The notes under the pieces were generated by a model. It was given only the letters and a program-made list of their open reading frames with translations, made no database searches and was not told the DNA's origin. A stretch of 64,000 nucleotides of DNA, taken from contig NZ_NEGB01000006.1 of assembly GCF_002135235.1 (NCBI RefSeq), positions 1-64,000 on the forward strand. The letters run 5' to 3'. Source of the DNA: Acinetobacter silvestris. Lineage in GTDB: Bacteria > Pseudomonadota > Gammaproteobacteria > Pseudomonadales > Moraxellaceae. The translations under genes and the position numbers were made by a program. This document shows, piece after piece, positions 63,329 to 64,000 of this stretch (the stretch's first letter is position 1; each line of letters opens with the position of its first letter).

Positions 63329-63621
63329 AGTATTCTATTTGATCGCTAAAAAACTCTGTTTGATAGTAGCAGCCAGTGTTATAACAATCCATGGATTTAC
63401 AAGAAAAAATAGCGGATCAATTCAAGTTGGTCGTGTGTATTTGGCATATTTGACCGTTTAAACTCGATAAGCGGTCAATTAAGCGATTGCGGATAAAACA
63501 AATAGTTGTATAGAATGAAACAATAAGGACATTGACCCACTACAAATTTTATTATTTGTGATGACTGGAAAAACAACGGATCTTGCAAAATAAAAAAATA
63601 AAGCAAGAATGGAGGCAGGAA
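63329..63621. other. Divergent gap between proA and the final gene
   Basis: 293 bases without an ORF. TTGACCG at 63450-63456 pairs with CGGTCAA at 63472-63478. The ribosome site for the last gene is GGAGG at 63611-63615. Confidence 0.45.
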
Positions 63622-64000
63622 ATGAATTCCATTATCCAAATGGACGCGGAATCACACCAATCTTTCTCAAGTTTTGGTTTTTTTGATACTTATCATAAAA
63701 ACAGTTTTAAGCAACCAGCACGAACCACGTGGATTGATGGCTGGAAAATTGAATATATGGCGATTGCAGACCCTAAAACAGCACACAATACGCCTATTGT
63801 TATTGTCGGTGGGGCATTCCAAAACTTTAATTCCTATAAATATTGTGTAGAACAGTTCTTTGAAAGTGGTCCAGTGATTTTGATAGATCTTCCCTCTATG
63901 GGGGCGAATCAACAAATTAGGAATGTTGACTCGGGTCTATCAGCAGGAACCTTGGAGCTACCGGACCTATCGCGTATGTTGGGTGAGTGGCTGGATATGC
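63622..64000 (+). CDS. Alpha/beta hydrolase, N-terminal part (cut by window end)
   Basis: Open to the window edge, about 126 residues visible. Strand and oxyanion loop NTPIVIVGGAFQNFNSYKYC near 67-86, then GPVILIDLPSMGANQQ near 93-108. This is the start of an alpha/beta hydrolase fold; the nucleophile elbow is not reached. Start ATG 63622 with GGAGG 6 bases before it. No signal peptide. Substrate unknown. Confidence 0.7.
   Translation, partial: MNSIIQMDAESHQSFSSFGFFDTYHKNSFKQPARTTWIDGWKIEYMAIADPKTAHNTPIVIVGGAFQNFNSYKYCVEQFFESGPVILIDLPSMGANQQIRNVDSGLSAGTLELPDLSRMLGEWLDM

Noticed and set aside
1..64000. CRISPR arrays, insertion sequences, prophage genes, tRNA genes
   Set aside because: No regularly spaced repeats, transposase, integrase or phage genes and no cloverleaf were seen on reading both strands.

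Overview
The window is chromosomal DNA of a low-GC gammaproteobacterium, almost certainly the genus Acinetobacter. The evidence is the 5S rRNA, the gene content (piuA/piuC siderophore pair, metX-metW, class I fumarase, Acinetobacter-type trigger factor and ClpP/X) and the codon use. No insertion sequence, prophage, CRISPR array, tRNA gene or plasmid feature was seen. Most of the window is housekeeping DNA packed into short operons separated by clear intrinsic terminators. The accessory interest lies in a few small loci and in the intergenic gaps.

Layout: 1-160 is the tail of an rRNA operon (5S). 600-6920 carries a large Ig-like lipoprotein, a three-gene operon of two tandem DUF442 proteins plus a tiny lipoprotein, an alpha/beta hydrolase-thioredoxin-thioesterase operon, YajQ and a rhodanese. 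7030-11351 holds mnmC, yciI, yciB and a PHP phosphoesterase. 11441-18100 holds a bestrophin, a frameshifted radC, coaBC, a cytochrome b562, the yibN-grxC-secB block, rsgA and orn. 18294-27269 has a BI-1 family protein, fabI, small hypothetical genes, a CPA2 antiporter, rpmG/rpmB, a divergent aldehyde dehydrogenase/TetR pair and purU. 27477-29359 is a tonB-exbB-exbD operon. 29975-38164 has msrA, envelope proteins, folA/thyA, a putative cell-wall peptidase with two small membrane proteins opposite, lgt and an NRDE protein. 38260-45724 has tatABC, rdgB, metXW and leuA. 46076-53081 has piuC, piuA, tig, clpP and clpX. 53245-64000 has two envelope proteins, fumA, a tiny ORF behind a Pho-box-like promoter, a methyltransferase, a LysE exporter, ackA-pta, proA and the start of a hydrolase.

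Functional links: the TonB-ExbB-ExbD motor would energise the PiuA receptor 20 kb away, and both have Fur-box-like sequences upstream. Lgt would process the four predicted lipoproteins here. Folate and one-carbon metabolism is represented by folA, thyA and purU. Methionine and leucine synthesis is represented by metXW and leuA. AckA-Pta interconverts acetate and acetyl-CoA.

The most promising undescribed element is at 56511-56681. Two tandem 11-bp repeats match the PhoB-box pattern, a -10 element lies at the same spacing as I recall for E. coli phoA, and they drive a 27-codon one-helix ORF that ends inside its own terminator. It looks like a phosphate-starvation-induced microprotein, or a small RNA. 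Other points for a second look are the radC frameshift in its metal-binding motif, a 34-residue lipoprotein overlapping a DUF442 gene, two G8 tracts inside coding sequence, and several long gene-free hairpins.
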